Positions 31,393 to 42,520 of a stretch of 51,807 nucleotides of DNA are shown here, piece after piece. Source of the stretch: Penium margaritaceum. Its lineage: Eukaryota; Streptophyta; Zygnematophyceae; Desmidiales; Peniaceae. The notes below the pieces were generated by a model. It was given only the letters and a program-made list of their open reading frames with translations, was not told the DNA's origin and did not search any database. The position numbers and the translations under genes were made by a program. Location: assembly GCA_023375785.1 (NCBI GenBank), contig SZWC01018806.1:2247-54053 (forward strand), in the 5' to 3' direction. The stretch's first letter is position 1. Each line of letters begins with the position of its first letter.

Positions 31393-32059
31393 CATGGTGT
31401 GTCCCCTTCATGTTGTTCAAATATGCACGTGTAATGGGACATGACGTAGCCCCCTTGGTTGAAATTTGCATTACCATCCCAGGACAATTCTGACCACTAT
31501 GTACCACCGAAGTGTTTAAAAACACATATTGTTATGGAATCCATGGATTTAAACACCAATAAAATCTAAAGGAATGATTTTGTGAGTGTTATGTACCCCT
31601 CTTTTTTTTATGGAGGGCGTGTACATTGAGGTCATTTTATCATCATGTTTGCAGAGGTTAAAATCAATGGTAAAAAGAGAAAAGAAATTATTACACCAAA
31701 TATTATTTTCCCTTTTTGGGTCCGTTGGTTGTAACATCTGGGTACAGGATGAAAGATTTCATGTCAATTATGTCCCTCTCCAAAAAGGGGTGGGGGCAAT
31801 TGACTTTGATGCAAGGGAAAATGTTCTTGGAGCAAAGCCATGTGCAAGGGTCTTACTGTATTTACAACAAAATTCACTTGAATAATTCTATCTGTACGAA
31901 TACCACTTCTTTTTGCTGACAGAGGATTCAGATGAGAAAATAGACAGGCCACTGATCAATTGCAAATTCATGCAGATTCAGTGGCATCGCCAACGTGGGC
32001 GGGGTGCTATTTTTTAGTGCTACTGGCGCGAGATTAGTGTTTTGCGTGCTAGCTTTGGC
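31393..32059. other. Spacer between Gypsy-B and Gypsy-C, unassigned
   Basis: No recognisable gene. A 99-codon open stretch at 31586-31885 (+) has no domain I can name. The spacer may be remaining host DNA between two insertions. Confidence 0.45.
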
Positions 32060-32620
32060 TGTTACATCCTTGATGTACATGAGTCCATAAACTTGCAAAA
32101 GGGAACTTCTGTTATTGCATTCGTAGCCCATCGTGCGACGACATGAGGACTTTCATGCCGTTTGGCCAAGGGCATTCTGGCCACCTGTCCCGACATCCAA
32201 TGTTCGACTCCAGAATACTCTCACAACTTTGACTACCTTGTGAAAATGTCAACAAAAGTATCACAGACCATACCAATGTTTCGATATCTTTTGGTCGATT
32301 CCTGCATGTTTCTAGACTTAAAAAAAAAAAAAAAAACCACATCTCTATATTGTTCAAGCCCCCCCAATTAATTGGTGGAGTTTCTTGAAGCAGCCACTCA
32401 CACAGCAACCTCGCACGCGTTGCTCGGCTTGAGCACAGAGGACCCAAAAAATGCCTCATCCTGAATTTTGTCATTATGCAAATGTATTCAACTCACTCGA
32501 CACTTGTCATCAAAGTATACTTACTGCTTAATACACATTATTCATTGTCCCAAATCCTCAAATTGTCTATTGTCTTGGACCTCATCCCTGTGAACAACCT
32601 ATGTTTTGCTCGGCACAATA
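32060..32620 (+). repeat. Gypsy-C 5' LTR
   Basis: It starts TGTTACATCCTTGATG and ends at GGCACAATA, two bases before the primer-binding site. An A-run of about 17 bases at 32322-32337 makes it slightly longer than its relatives. Confidence 0.75.
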
Positions 32621-32622
32621 CT

Positions 32623-32634
32623 TGGTATCAGATC
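32623..32634 (+). other. Gypsy-C primer-binding site
   Basis: TGGTATCAGATC follows the LTR end after CT and matches the initiator-tRNA-Met primer site at 10 of 12 positions. Confidence 0.75.
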
Positions 32635-32699
32635 ACAGTGGTACTGAAGGAGCAACCAACATACAAACCAATTGGTGACAACCTCGCATGAGTCTTATG

Positions 32700-33960
32700 C
32701 GCATCTCCACCTATTCAGAAGACTGTGATGACAATGTTAAACTGAGCAAGCGCAGTCGATGACGAGCAGGATTCACCACTGAATACTCTATTGATGGAGG
32801 ATCAATAACATGAAAACACCAGCACTCTCCAGATGAACCAGACAGTAGCGACAACCTTCAAGGCGAATGGCACAACACAGACTTATTTGACTTCCAACCA
32901 GGTGACGGGGCTGTTGGGCTTGACGAATCTTTCGCCCTGCCGCTGCCCGTTGGGTTGACATCCGGTGGGATGGGAGGCACCGGTGGACAGGTTCAAAATC
33001 ATGAAGACCTATACTAGAAGCTGTCAAGACTCAAGATCCTCAACACCAATCTGCTCCAACAACTCAACGCAACAATGAAGGAGCTTTGGATTCCCCTGTG
33101 CGTGAAGCACTACTCAACACAAAGAAATTTCTAACTCTCGAGTGAACCCCAGATTCATCCAATACTCTCTGAGCCATTCGATCCGCGAACTCAAAGGGAC
33201 CAATGGTTAGGATGTGGCTAACGAGTTTGGAGGTACACTTCATCACTGTTGGGATCAACGGCAACAGAAGAAAGACTGATCTTGCAGCCTCACATTTGCA
33301 TGGCGCGGCTTTGAGTTGGTGGTCCGATCAAAGGACCATCCAACAGAAGCAAGAGACTGGTGGAGCCAGATCAATGGCTCATGCGGCCACTCTCACATCA
33401 TCGGTTGCAAGCGTACTATATATCGAGGAGATAAATGCAACATGGCACAACTCCCTCACTCCACTAGCAGCATGGAACAACTTTGCACACGTGTTACACT
33501 CGCTCACTTTAGATATTTGAACGAGAAGTTTGACATGCGGTACAGGCTCCAATGCTTGTGTCATCAGTCTAGCGTGGTGGAGTACACCCGGCCTTTCCAA
33601 GAAATCATCGCCGGTATCAACGTAGCCTTCAAGAAACTTTGTTTCCACTACAACAATGGCCTCAAACAAGACATTTGACAAGCAATCACCATTTTTGGCA
33701 TCCAGGACGGCCTTCCTCGAATGATCCCAACAGCCGGTCCCATTGACAGGACTGACTACAACGCTTGGATGTATGTATCCAACGATTGGCAACCCCAAAT
33801 CCACAATTCTTAACGTAGCATAAGATAGTCACAGTCAACCTAAACCTCGTTCCTAATGGAGATTGAAGTTGTCGATCAATACGATCAACAACTCTACTGG
33901 ACTTAAGGCAAGCCCGGTCATATCTTGCATGACCATTAATAGCGGCATCAATAGACCACA
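32700..33960 (+). pseudogene. Gypsy-C gag
   Basis: The 33203-33520 frame reads VRMWLTSLEVHFITVGINGN, LAASHLHGAALSWWSDQR and TPLAAWNNFAHVLHS, the retrotransposon gag (capsid) pattern with its conserved SWW. After a frameshift it continues VVEYTRPFQEIIAGINVAFK and PIDRTDYNAWMYVSND to 33812. Gypsy-B and Gypsy-D contain the same segments. Gag would form the particle shell. Upstream leader (32640-33150) is broken by stops. Confidence 0.75.
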
Positions 33961-34522
33961 AAGGGGGGCTGGATTAGACGGCGAGGCTCTTGTCCGGTCA
34001 GAATTTTCTCTGCCGGAGATCAACCATCTGAGCGGCTCACATCCCCACAGACAAGGATTCCTGAGATCACAAAGTTCGACAAGGAATACTAGGATGACCA
34101 ACTGCCTATACTGCTACGACTGTAATCAAGGGGTTGCAAGAGTCACGAAACGGTACCGGTATTGCTAAATGGAGGAGTTTCTCACACCTTTTTTAGTAAC
34201 AAAATGGTTGAGAGTCTGGCTTTGCAGACTGAACCAGGGATGTTCAGAGGAAGAAACCATCAACAAACAACTGTAGATCCGCCGACTTTGCGAGCTGCTC
34301 TGACTGTCAATCAAAGATATGCACAATGTAACGGTCTAGAGGAATTGCCCAATGAGCAACTACAAAGTCATCCTTGAGTGAGATTTCCTGTACTGACACA
34401 ATCCGCAAGTGGACTGGAGCAGAAGATTGGTCTACATCAGCATTGAAAGCAAAAACTGACACCAGACTCTAGACGAGTGCCCCATCAAGTAACTGCGGTT
34501 ACATGAAACAGCAGAGGAAGCT
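33961..34522 (+). pseudogene. Gypsy-C aspartic protease region
   Basis: The frame 34162-34377 begins LNGGVSHTFFSNKMVESLAL, which matches the gypsy protease pattern LLDTGATHNFIS. The catalytic Asp-Thr/Ser-Gly is Asn-Gly-Gly, so the catalytic Asp is lost. Sequence before it (33961-34160) should hold the gag zinc knuckle but shows none that is readable. Confidence 0.65.
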
Positions 34523-35484
34523 GTGGCAGCCACAGAATGCCAGCCGATATCTTTAGATGTGGCCAGGAAGTACCTGAAGTGTGGAGATCAAGCGTGGCCA
34601 GTCTATGTGGAAGCAGGAGAAGCGGGAGAAATGACAGATGATGAGGTAACAGTGACGACTTGGACACCCGAGAATTTTGCGAGCGTACCGGAGGAGTTCA
34701 CGACACTCATTGAAGAGTTCAAAAGTGTTTTTCCTGATGAACTGTCTCGAGAGCTACCTCCGCAGGGTAACATCGACCATGAGATAGACCTGAAGCCGGG
34801 TAGTAGATCCACAGTCAAGGGAACCTATCAGATGAGCGATTACAAGTTGGCCAAACTCAAGAATTAGCTGGAAAAGATGCTCGGTCAAGGGTTCATGAGA
34901 CCCTCGCGGTCACCTCATAATTTCTGGAGGGATGTGGACGTGCATGGACTACCGAGTGTGGAATGACATGATCATCAAGAACCGCTACCCTCTTCCAGGA
35001 GCAACTGAACTTTCTGACAAACTCCAAGGAGCCCAGATTTTGAGCAAACTCTACTGGTGCAACAGTTATCATCAGATCCACGTGTTTTATAGGGTCGTCG
35101 GGAAGACAACATTCCATACCAGATACAGACACTTCAAGTTCACAATCATGCCATACAGGCTCACAAGCGTCCCCACAACATTCATAGCAGCGATGAACAA
35201 CATATTCCGCCCGTACCTTGATGACATCATCGTCGTGTAGCTTGACGACATCCTGGTGTAAAGCCGCACCCGGAGGAGCACAATGGAGATTTTTGAAATG
35301 TTCTTGAAGTTTTACAAAGAGAGAAATTTTCAGAAAACTCTCAAAGTGCGACTTCAGCCGCCGTTCGGTCAAGTTCTTGACCCACATCATTGCTGACGGA
35401 GGAATGACCACGGACCCAGAAAGGTGGAGGCGGTTGCTGATTGGCCGGGGTCGAGACGGACCTCCTGACTGATTCAGTCAAGTT
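34523..35484 (+). pseudogene. Gypsy-C reverse transcriptase
   Basis: The frame to 34867 reads EEFKSVFPDELSRELPPQGN, IDHEIDLKPGSRS and TYQMSDYKLAKLK, the standard start of a gypsy reverse transcriptase. From 34932 come CMDYRVWNDMIIKNRYPLPG, KLQGAQILSKLYWCNSYHQI and a YRLTSVPTTFIAAMNN block. The catalytic phrase is VV-stop-LDDILV at 35235-35252: Tyr of YLDD is a stop codon but both aspartates remain. HIIADGGMTTDPE near 35380-35420 matches the connection region. At least one frameshift and three stops are present. Confidence 0.85.
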
Positions 35485-35797
35485 CTTTATTTTTCGCACG
35501 TCTTTTTGGTTTTTTCCCAATGTGCGTGACTGTCAAAGTTTGAAGTTCGAACTTTGAACTTCAAAATTTGCCACCGACATGTGCAGTCAGTCTGCGAAGC
35601 GGACTGACTGCACATGTCGGTGTTGTACCTGAGGTCTCGCGTAAAGTTGCCGTGATTGCCTTGTATGTACCGCACACATGCAAGGGAGGCTAGGGACAAA
35701 ATATGAAATACATACGTGACACAACTTAGGGACAATGACATATATAGGTGACTTGATTTGGGACAAAACCAAAAAGACGTGCGAAAAAATAATAAAG
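35485..35797. mobile_element. MITE-like element with inverted ends and internal hairpin
   Basis: The 313-bp segment is flanked by inverted repeats: CGCACGTCTTTTTGGTTTT at the left is matched in reverse complement at the right, and the outer CTTTATT matches AATAAAG. It has no coding capacity. It lies between the reverse transcriptase and RNase H/integrase remnants of Gypsy-C. A near-perfect hairpin is in the middle. Superfamily is uncertain because the target duplication is not clear. Confidence 0.75.
35572..35622. repeat. Perfect 21-bp inverted repeat (hairpin)
   Basis: The left arm begins CACCGACATGTGCAG at 35572 and the right arm ends with its exact reverse complement at 35622. The centre TGCGAAGCG can pair further, leaving a GAA loop with one wobble pair. 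A second, weaker inverted repeat (TTTGAAGTTC with GAACTTCAAA) lies at 35539-35565. Confidence 0.9.
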
Positions 35798-36590
35798 ACA
35801 CCTTTTAGATACTAGTACGGTGTATGAAGACAGTCAAATCATAGCCGTCGACAAACTTAATGGATGGAGTTTCTCGAGTCCAACATTGGCTTTGACACCG
35901 AGTACCGGCCAAGAACAACCAATCCATTCGATGCTCTGAGTTGGTGAGCAGCTCTGATGGCCGATATCAAAATGTTGCTCATTGAACGCAACTTGTATCT
36001 CAAGAGATTGTTCGCAAAAGGTTACAAGAAGTTCGGCGGATAAGACAAGAACATGTTCTCATTCAACGACTACTACTGGCGATGGTGATTTGCTCGCCAA
36101 GTCATCGTGCCACCAAACATGGAACTATGGAGCATACTGTTGGAGGAATACCATGACAGAGGTCTAGGTGGACACTTCGACAAAGAAAAAAGCTCAAGAA
36201 GCTGGCGAAATGCTCCCGGAGGAAGAAGATGCAAAGCGACATGTCAAAATTCTGCAAATTGTGCAACACCTATCAAAGAAACAAATCGTGTCACATGAGG
36301 CCACCTGGTCTCCTCCAACCCCTACATATTCTGGCGGAACCATGGGCTGACATTAGCATGAAAATCATAACGGGACTGCCCTCATCCCCGAAGGATACCG
36401 TAATGTCTCTTATGTTTGCCTGTCTGTAAGAACTCAGTTAAGTGCCAGTTCACTCTGACAATGATCTTTAGCCTGGGAACTATGGACCTGCTTGTGCAAA
36501 ATCCCTGGTATTTCAAGTGTTTCATTTTGGTCGACATCCCCGCTCATGCCCCCAGTTTTTCCCTATGACTTCGCTTATTGAATCATGAAC
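35798..36590 (+). pseudogene. Gypsy-C RNase H remnant and integrase start
   Basis: Phrases IAVDKLNGW and ESNIGFDTEYRPRTTNPFDA (about 35840-35930) are the end of RNase H. The integrase zinc finger follows: VIVPPNMELWSILLEEYHDR, GLGGHFDKEKS and, in another frame, FCKLCNTYQRNKS. Then RPPGLLQPLHILAEPWADIS and ITGLPSS follow to the stop at 36427. The first catalytic Asp (normally ISMDF) is Lys at 36361-36363. The remaining core is absent. Confidence 0.8.
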
Positions 36591-36619
36591 ATTCAAATGT
36601 CAAGGACAAAGTCACACAA

Positions 36620-37560
36620 TTAATCTTGATTTGCAAATGTATTCCCGACGGACTTCCTAGCTTGCTTAGGTATGTTCCACATACGCGTGCAGTCCACAAT
36701 GGATAGTAAGCAGAACATTGCCAGCAATGTTTTAATGCTTGTATGTTGCCCAAAGCCTACAAACTGGCAAGAATTGCAGGCAGTTTGCCGTAAACCAGTT
36801 CGGACGAAAACTTTGGCCATCGCTGTAAGGATCTCAGAGCTATGAGCAGGCTCTGTGGTTGGCAATTTGACCACCCAGTCGGTGCTCCATGGTTTGCAAG
36901 ACTTTCAGAGTAGTTGTCCAAGCGTCTGATTGGTATGCTCATTTGGCATGTTAACTTGTGGATAAACGGCCGTTGACAGCAATATGTAGCTACCGTAGGA
37001 AATCATCAACTTTTACCAAAATCTTCTAGTGGACCTTCCATATCTTATGCTTGTGATGGAAGAGGGAACCCCGTGTAGTTGGACAAAGTTGTTCAGGAAT
37101 GGCCATGTCATTCCTTTGATAGTGACCGTTGTTATCGTTGGGATGAAATGTGATATCTCTGAGAACATGTCAACCACCAACAAGATCACGTCCAACCCTT
37201 GCAGTGAAACCAGCAACCCTGTTGCAAAAACCATCGATATGCCCGACCATCGATCTTTGAACACAGGTAGTGGATGGAGCAATCCATGGATTTTATTAAT
37301 CTCAGATTATGGCGGTGACACACATGGTACGTTTTCCACAACGTTGCATCGTCAGTTTGTATCTTGTCCCACCAGTAGCACTTTGCGAGATTTTTCAGTG
37401 ACTCGTCCTCCCCAAAGTATCCACCTCGACCAATGTCATGCCACTCCTCTAGTAGAATGAGACATGGTCTATTACTAGGGTTACAACAACCTGGAGAGTT
37501 AGTTGACGTTCCTAACCCTTTACAAACAGTCACGTGAGGTACGGGCCTCATTTGACGAGT
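36620..37560 (-). pseudogene. Gypsy-D integrase
   Basis: The minus-strand frames give LILLEEWHDIGRGGYFGEDE (zinc finger), HPLPVFKDRWSGISMVFATG, LDVILLVVDMFSEISHFIPT and FLNNFVQLHGVPSS. Near 36960 come LLSTAVYPQV and HTNQTLGQLL. The first catalytic Asp of ISMDF is Val (codon 37229-37231). Frameshifts join the pieces. The order and phrases match Gypsy-B and C integrases. Confidence 0.8.
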
Positions 37561-37990
37561 AATGTGCAGTCGTTGGCCATCAGATCTGGTCGTCCAATCA
37601 CCACATCTGCTGGATTTGTTTTTTAAGGGTGGTACTTGATGTCCTGGTTGAAATTTTACTTACGGAACTGTATCCAACAAGTTTGTTGAAGATTCGGAAA
37701 TTTCTGGGACGTGATACATTTTTGGTCCATGACTATCCGTACCAAAAACACGTCTATGTCACCTCTTGAAAGCGTGCATGAATACCGGTAGTGAAGTGTA
37801 CTATTTGATCTTATGACTGCGTGCACGACTACCAATACTCATAGTCGTATCATTGATTGGGTGTCTTTGTAGCAGTCTTTGAACTTTGCAAAGTCAAGAA
37901 CCCGTTTGTACGTGTTGTGAGCCATTCACATGGGTGATAGGTTGGTATAGATTTTTTTTACCGGAAAAGATTGTTGTATTTTACAACTAG
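37561..37990. other. Gypsy-D deletion zone, unassigned
   Basis: No protease, reverse transcriptase or RNase H phrase is readable here, although these domains should lie between gag and integrase. The sequence is either very decayed or unrelated. Confidence 0.4.
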
Positions 37991-39353
37991 CTTCTTCCCT
38001 TTGTATTTTACAACTAGCTACAAAAGTCAAAAAAAGTTCCCTCAAGTTCTTGTTGTTCCTGCTCATGACAGTTGCACAAAGTGTATCCTGCTTTCTTTTT
38101 GGTCAAGCATAGTCCTTGGTATCGCAGATTGATGGCATCAATCTCCAATTGGCTATACATCTGTGTGTGCAGTGTCTTCCCGCATGCCACTATAAGAATT
38201 CTGGTTGTGGTATCACAAACCATTGGATTCCTGTATCCGAGCGTTGTAGCCTGTACTATGGATCTGGTGTACAATAACGATTATGCAACGAAGGTCATTT
38301 TGAATAATGCATGTTGCTATTGCGCATTTAGTAACCTGTATGAGGTCGTCAAAGTGTTGGAAACACGGTCTATCAGGGATGATGTCATTGCCAGCCATGA
38401 TTTTGTAGAATCACCGTGTGTACTCTCCCATGCTAGACTGTTGACATGAGTGTTATAGCTTGTACCATGTGTCTGATGTGATGTTCAGCTCCTCAAAGCG
38501 CGCAAGAGTGGTGGAGTTGAACTCGTAACTTTGTCTAGTGGATTCAATGAGTTTCCTCATGTTGTGTTGATTCATTGAAGAGATAGACAATGTGAGAGTG
38601 GTCCTATGAGGCATTGATTCAACCTTTTGAGTCTCCTACTATCGTTGGATGTTTTCCATAGTAAACCACTAACTCAAAACCGTGTCATGCAAAAGAGAGA
38701 CCACAAGGTTGTTTTTGTTTCAACTTTTGTTGACCCCATCAGTGGGAAAATGCACCTCCAAACTCTTCGTCCACATCAGAACCTTCGGTCCTTTTGAGTT
38801 GGCACAATCAAACACCTCAGGGAGTACTAACCGATTTCTGGGCTCCCTTCAAATTCGGCAGTTCCTCTTGGTGAGCCCTACTTCTTTTGTGCATGCATCC
38901 TATAACTCCTCCTTTTCCACGGTGATTTGTTGGAGGAGATGGTTGTTGAGGCTTTGGAGTCCCAAGATCATTTTGTACATGTATCCATTTGTGCTAATAT
39001 GTCGGCCGGTACCTTCTCCCATCATGCCTGGTGTCACCCCCACAATGACCGGTTGAGGTGAGGGGATCCTGGAGCCCAAGGGGTTTGTGATCAAATTGGT
39101 CACCGGAGTCTTCAGAAACGTACCATCTTCCCCTAAGGCTCCGGGTTATTCTTCATTGGTTGCATTGAGTATGTCATGAACTGCTTGTCTTTTGTCCTCC
39201 ATCACCAAAGACTTGACCAGGTTATTGCTCACACTTGTTACCTCTACCGCCACTATGTTTGTAATTTTTTATACACAGAGGAGATATGCAAAACACCTCT
39301 GCAAGGTTGTCCCCTGTGGATAAGTTTATCACTTGTTCCTCTTGTACCGCTGC
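37991..39353 (-). pseudogene. Gypsy-D leader and gag
   Basis: Minus-strand TTWYQSAAVQEEQVINLSTG and DNLAEVFCISP match the translated leader of Gypsy-C (NTWYQITVVLKEQPTYKPIG, DNLA). Near 38430-38230 a block reading MGEYTR, HQIHSTGYNARIQESNG corresponds to VVEYTRPF and PIDRTDYNAWMYVSND of Gypsy-C gag. Stops and frameshifts are dense. Confidence 0.65.
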
Positions 39354-39365
39354 ACTTTGATACCA
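39354..39365 (-). other. Gypsy-D primer-binding site
   Basis: On the minus strand TGGTATCAAAGT follows the LTR end after CT, as in Gypsy-B and C. Confidence 0.7.
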
Positions 39366-39367
39366 AG

Positions 39368-39907
39368 TGGTATGTGGAATGTAGATGGTGAACACGTAGA
39401 AATTACGGAGAACGATAACAGATATGAATTTAAGATGCTTGAGTGATTTAGTGCATGCACTCCAATGATGAACGCCCAATTTTTCAAGCATAAACATATG
39501 TAAACAATAGCAAAACCAGAATGAGATATACTTGGGATCTAGGGCACTCGATTCAAGCAACATGTGCGGCCCTTGTTGTGAGAGGCTAATTCAAGAAACT
39601 CCACCAAGAATTTGGAGGATCCGAGAATATTGGATCACATCTTTATAGGAACCTAGCTATGTTGAGCAGCTGACAGGAGAGCAAAAAAAGGTTGATATGG
39701 GTTGTAATATTCTTATCGACATCTATGGAAATTCATCAAGTGTTTCAAAACCTGCTGTTATACAACCGTGGAGGTCGGGACAGCTGGCCAATGTACCCGG
39801 CCATGTTGCGCAAAAGTTTGAGGTTCCACATGCAATGGGCCACAAATGCAAGGATAGAAATGCAAACTGGTGAAGTCAAGGGACTCGTGTACTTTGGCTA
39901 CAAAACA
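39368..39907 (-). repeat. Gypsy-D 5' LTR
   Basis: On the minus strand it starts TGTTTTGTAGCC and ends ACATACCA, 540 bp. It shares GAGTCC, GCATTTGTGGCCCATTGC and CATGGCCGGG-like blocks with the other LTRs of the family. Confidence 0.7.
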
Positions 39908-40258
39908 TCTTTCTGGCCTTCGAACTTCTTATCACAACTTCTTAATGTTGGTTGATTGAAGTTTGAAAGATTTCATGTGATGCACAAAGTTTTCATGCTA
40001 TAGCATACCCTACTGATCTTTGATTTCGATTATAAATATTTTTGAGGCAAAGCTTTTGTTTCGTCCCTGAAAGTTTAGGGTCCACCCTAATTGTTTCCAT
40101 TTTGTGACAATAAAAAAATCATTACAGAGAACCCCGGGTCTTGACACTTGTATGATTAATTGTTGAGTTTTGCCGATGATATTCCGCAGTCCCGGTGCAC
40201 GTCCGGTTGGGGCGCCAGATCTGCGTCATGGACTGGCAGTGTCAGCAGTGTAAGCCCA
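39908..40258. other. Unassigned intergenic DNA
   Basis: No gene seen. A run GTTTCGTCCCTGAAAG near 40057 resembles GGGACAAAA-type motifs of the MITE at 35.5 kb, but no paired end was found. Confidence 0.35.
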
Positions 40259-40311
40259 GCCTGACATGTCAGATCGAACACATTTGTGCTCGATCTGACG
40301 CGTCAGGCTTG
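40259..40311. repeat. Imperfect 20-bp inverted repeat (hairpin)
   Basis: AGCCTGACATGTCAGATCGA and, 12 bases on, TCGATCTGACGCGTCAGGCT pair over 20 bases with two mismatches. Each arm is itself partly palindromic (CTGACATGTCAG, CTGACGCGTCAG). No coding content lies here. Confidence 0.85.
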
Positions 40312-40865
40312 TCATTTGCGAATTTTTTGCCAGTATCGCAAGGTCTATCGCCGCTGATGGCAGCCCTGAACCCGTTCGACGTTGAATTTACGGAGCAGGT
40401 TTTTTCGTTGAACGAAAGCTTAAGTACCACCCAAACAATTTCTTTAGTGAAAATCTTAATCGAAATTAAAGACCACTTAATTCACGTCTTCTAAATGATC
40501 GAAATTAAAGATCAGTAGGGTATTGTTTTGAACACCGACATCTTGAAATGAAATCATAGCTCTCACAAAGAGTGTCCACCTCCTTGTAATGGATGGCGAT
40601 TTTGTTTTTTTGGTGGAATCATGTGATATACCATTATTCATGTGTGGTCAACAATTTTTATCATACGTTATGGGAGTTTGTTTTTCATGTATATTTCTAC
40701 ACCATTAAAAACCTTTAAATGAGAATTCTTTAGTTTGTGACATTGCAGTTCTTCATTTGGAGATGGTGTACTATTCACTTATGATAATGAGTTTGGCTGC
40801 ATATTGGATCCTCTTCATCCTAAGCAAAAGCGTCCATGAGCCCTTAACCACTATCACTCTTGCTT
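40312..40865. other. Unassigned AT-rich DNA
   Basis: No gene recognised. A short direct repeat ATCGAAATTAAAGA(C/T) occurs at 40459 and 40499. Confidence 0.4.
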
Positions 40866-41072
<207 letters not shown>

Positions 41073-41079
41073 GGGACGC

Positions 41080-41860
41080 CAACAAACGACTCAAGGCCAT
41101 CCACTTTGGTCTTAAAGGTTTCATGGATTCGAGGAATTCAAAGAGACAATGCACATACTCACTCTCATCATTGTCGCTGCTAGGTTTGCAAAGCGCTCGT
41201 CCATGCTAAAAACATGTATATCCTCTCTCACTTGTGGATTAGGACACTGGCAGCCATGCTCAAGATTCATAACAAGGAACACTTAAGCGGGACTGACACC
41301 CTTCATTACTTGGTGGAATTCAGAAGTGCGTCCACCGACTCAACTATGGTTGGAATGGGGATGGTGATGAGATGGTCATCTACATAGACTAAGATGGTTT
41401 CACATGATTCAAACGATAGAGTAAGAACCAACACAAGTTCAACAACACTACGTTGGTAGTATCCCATCTCAAGGGTGGAGATTATATCCACGTTCTAGCA
41501 GCATGACTACTTGATTGTATGTGAGGCCTTGCGCAATGATTAGACCTTGTTGGTGTTATAGGCAAGCCTTAATGGCTGAATCATGTGGTTTTTCTCATTG
41601 AGGTAACTGTGCAAGAAAATGTTGCTTTCACCTGTTGGCTATAGCTCCCATTTGTGATATGCAACAGAACTTGGGAGTTCACAAGCAGTGTTGTAATGAA
41701 TGTCAGGGACATAACTCTGGTCTTTGTCCATTGGCCTTGATGCGTTCCTAACAGCGGTTTTTTTAGCGGTCCAATTTCAGTTTCCGCTTGAGGACCCAGC
41801 AAGCTAACATTGCTTTGCATCTACTTAGCAAATGAAGGAGTTCAAAGACATCATGCTACG
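41080..41860 (-). pseudogene. Copia-D reverse transcriptase, YVDD kept
   Basis: Minus strand: VFELLHLLSRCKAMLACWVL (start of the domain, near 41860-41800), SNIFLHSYLNEKNHMIQPLR near 41610, then SFESCETILVYVDDHLI with the intact catalytic box YVDD at 41376-41387. Stops and frameshifts separate these pieces. The fingers and palm order is right but the C-terminal part and RNase H are missing after about 41080. Confidence 0.8.
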
Positions 41861-42520
41861 TAAAGATATCTATTTCCTGAGACACATACTCTTCCCAGAT
41901 TGCAATGTATGATATCTCCATGGCTAGGAGAATAGTCACGGGCTCAAGACGGAGAGGAGAAAAGCAGTTAATTACAAAGAACATAGCTACGTAGCTAGGG
42001 ACCAAGAACTTAACAACACTCTAGAACTCCTCAGCCAGAAGGGTATATCCCATTGTAGTGTTTGGATTTATGAAGCCTACAGGGAATCCAAGCAGGAGAA
42101 GGCCATTGGGCTGCTAATTCGGCCCTGTAAATGATAAAGACGCACTAGACGGAGTGGTCTATTGTGAGAATGGACCAACAAAGTGTGAGGGAAGAGTTGT
42201 GTATCTTTCCATGCATGTAAGGCTCAGGATCAACAATAGGCATAACCCGCTATGGCAGAGGGAGTGATGGAGCAACAATGACAGGTTGTACAGGGAACAG
42301 ACAAGGGAAGGCACATATGGAGAAGGATGAAAGTGATATAGGTGACTTTGGATGCATTAAAGAAGTGACTCGTGCAGGCTTAGGAGAAGGCGCATGCAAC
42401 TTTGAGTCACAACAAGGGCTCTCACTCTAATGATGCCTTTAAGAACGGGGCAAATGATCCCAAGGGAGAAGGCATGGCTGAAGTGGAGCCACTGATTTGG
42501 AGAGACACTTGACAAGGCTG
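41861..42520 (-). pseudogene. Copia-D linker between integrase and RT
   Basis: Minus-strand translation is Ser/Pro/Leu-rich. It includes NTTMGYTLLAEEF near 42055, which matches the GYALL phrase just before the reverse transcriptase of Copia-A and E. There is no catalytic motif. Confidence 0.6.

Larger units (their letters stand above)
32060..36590 (+). mobile_element. Gypsy-C, 3'-truncated
   Basis: It has a 5' LTR, primer-binding site, gag, protease, reverse transcriptase, RNase H remnant and integrase start, in gypsy order. It stops in the integrase core where it meets Gypsy-D in opposite orientation. It is the least decayed gypsy copy in the window and serves as reference for Gypsy-B and Gypsy-D. 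A MITE interrupts it at 35485-35797. Confidence 0.85.
36591..39907 (-). mobile_element. Gypsy-D, inverted, internally deleted
   Basis: On the minus strand the order is LTR (39907-39368), primer-binding site, gag (to about 38.0 kb), then directly integrase (37.55-36.62 kb). Protease, reverse transcriptase and RNase H are missing. It belongs to the same family as Gypsy-B and C. It meets Gypsy-C head-on at about 36.6 kb. Confidence 0.8.

Noticed and set aside
34603..34818. Minus-strand Ser-rich open frame
   Set aside because: It is antisense to the clear gypsy reverse transcriptase N-terminus.
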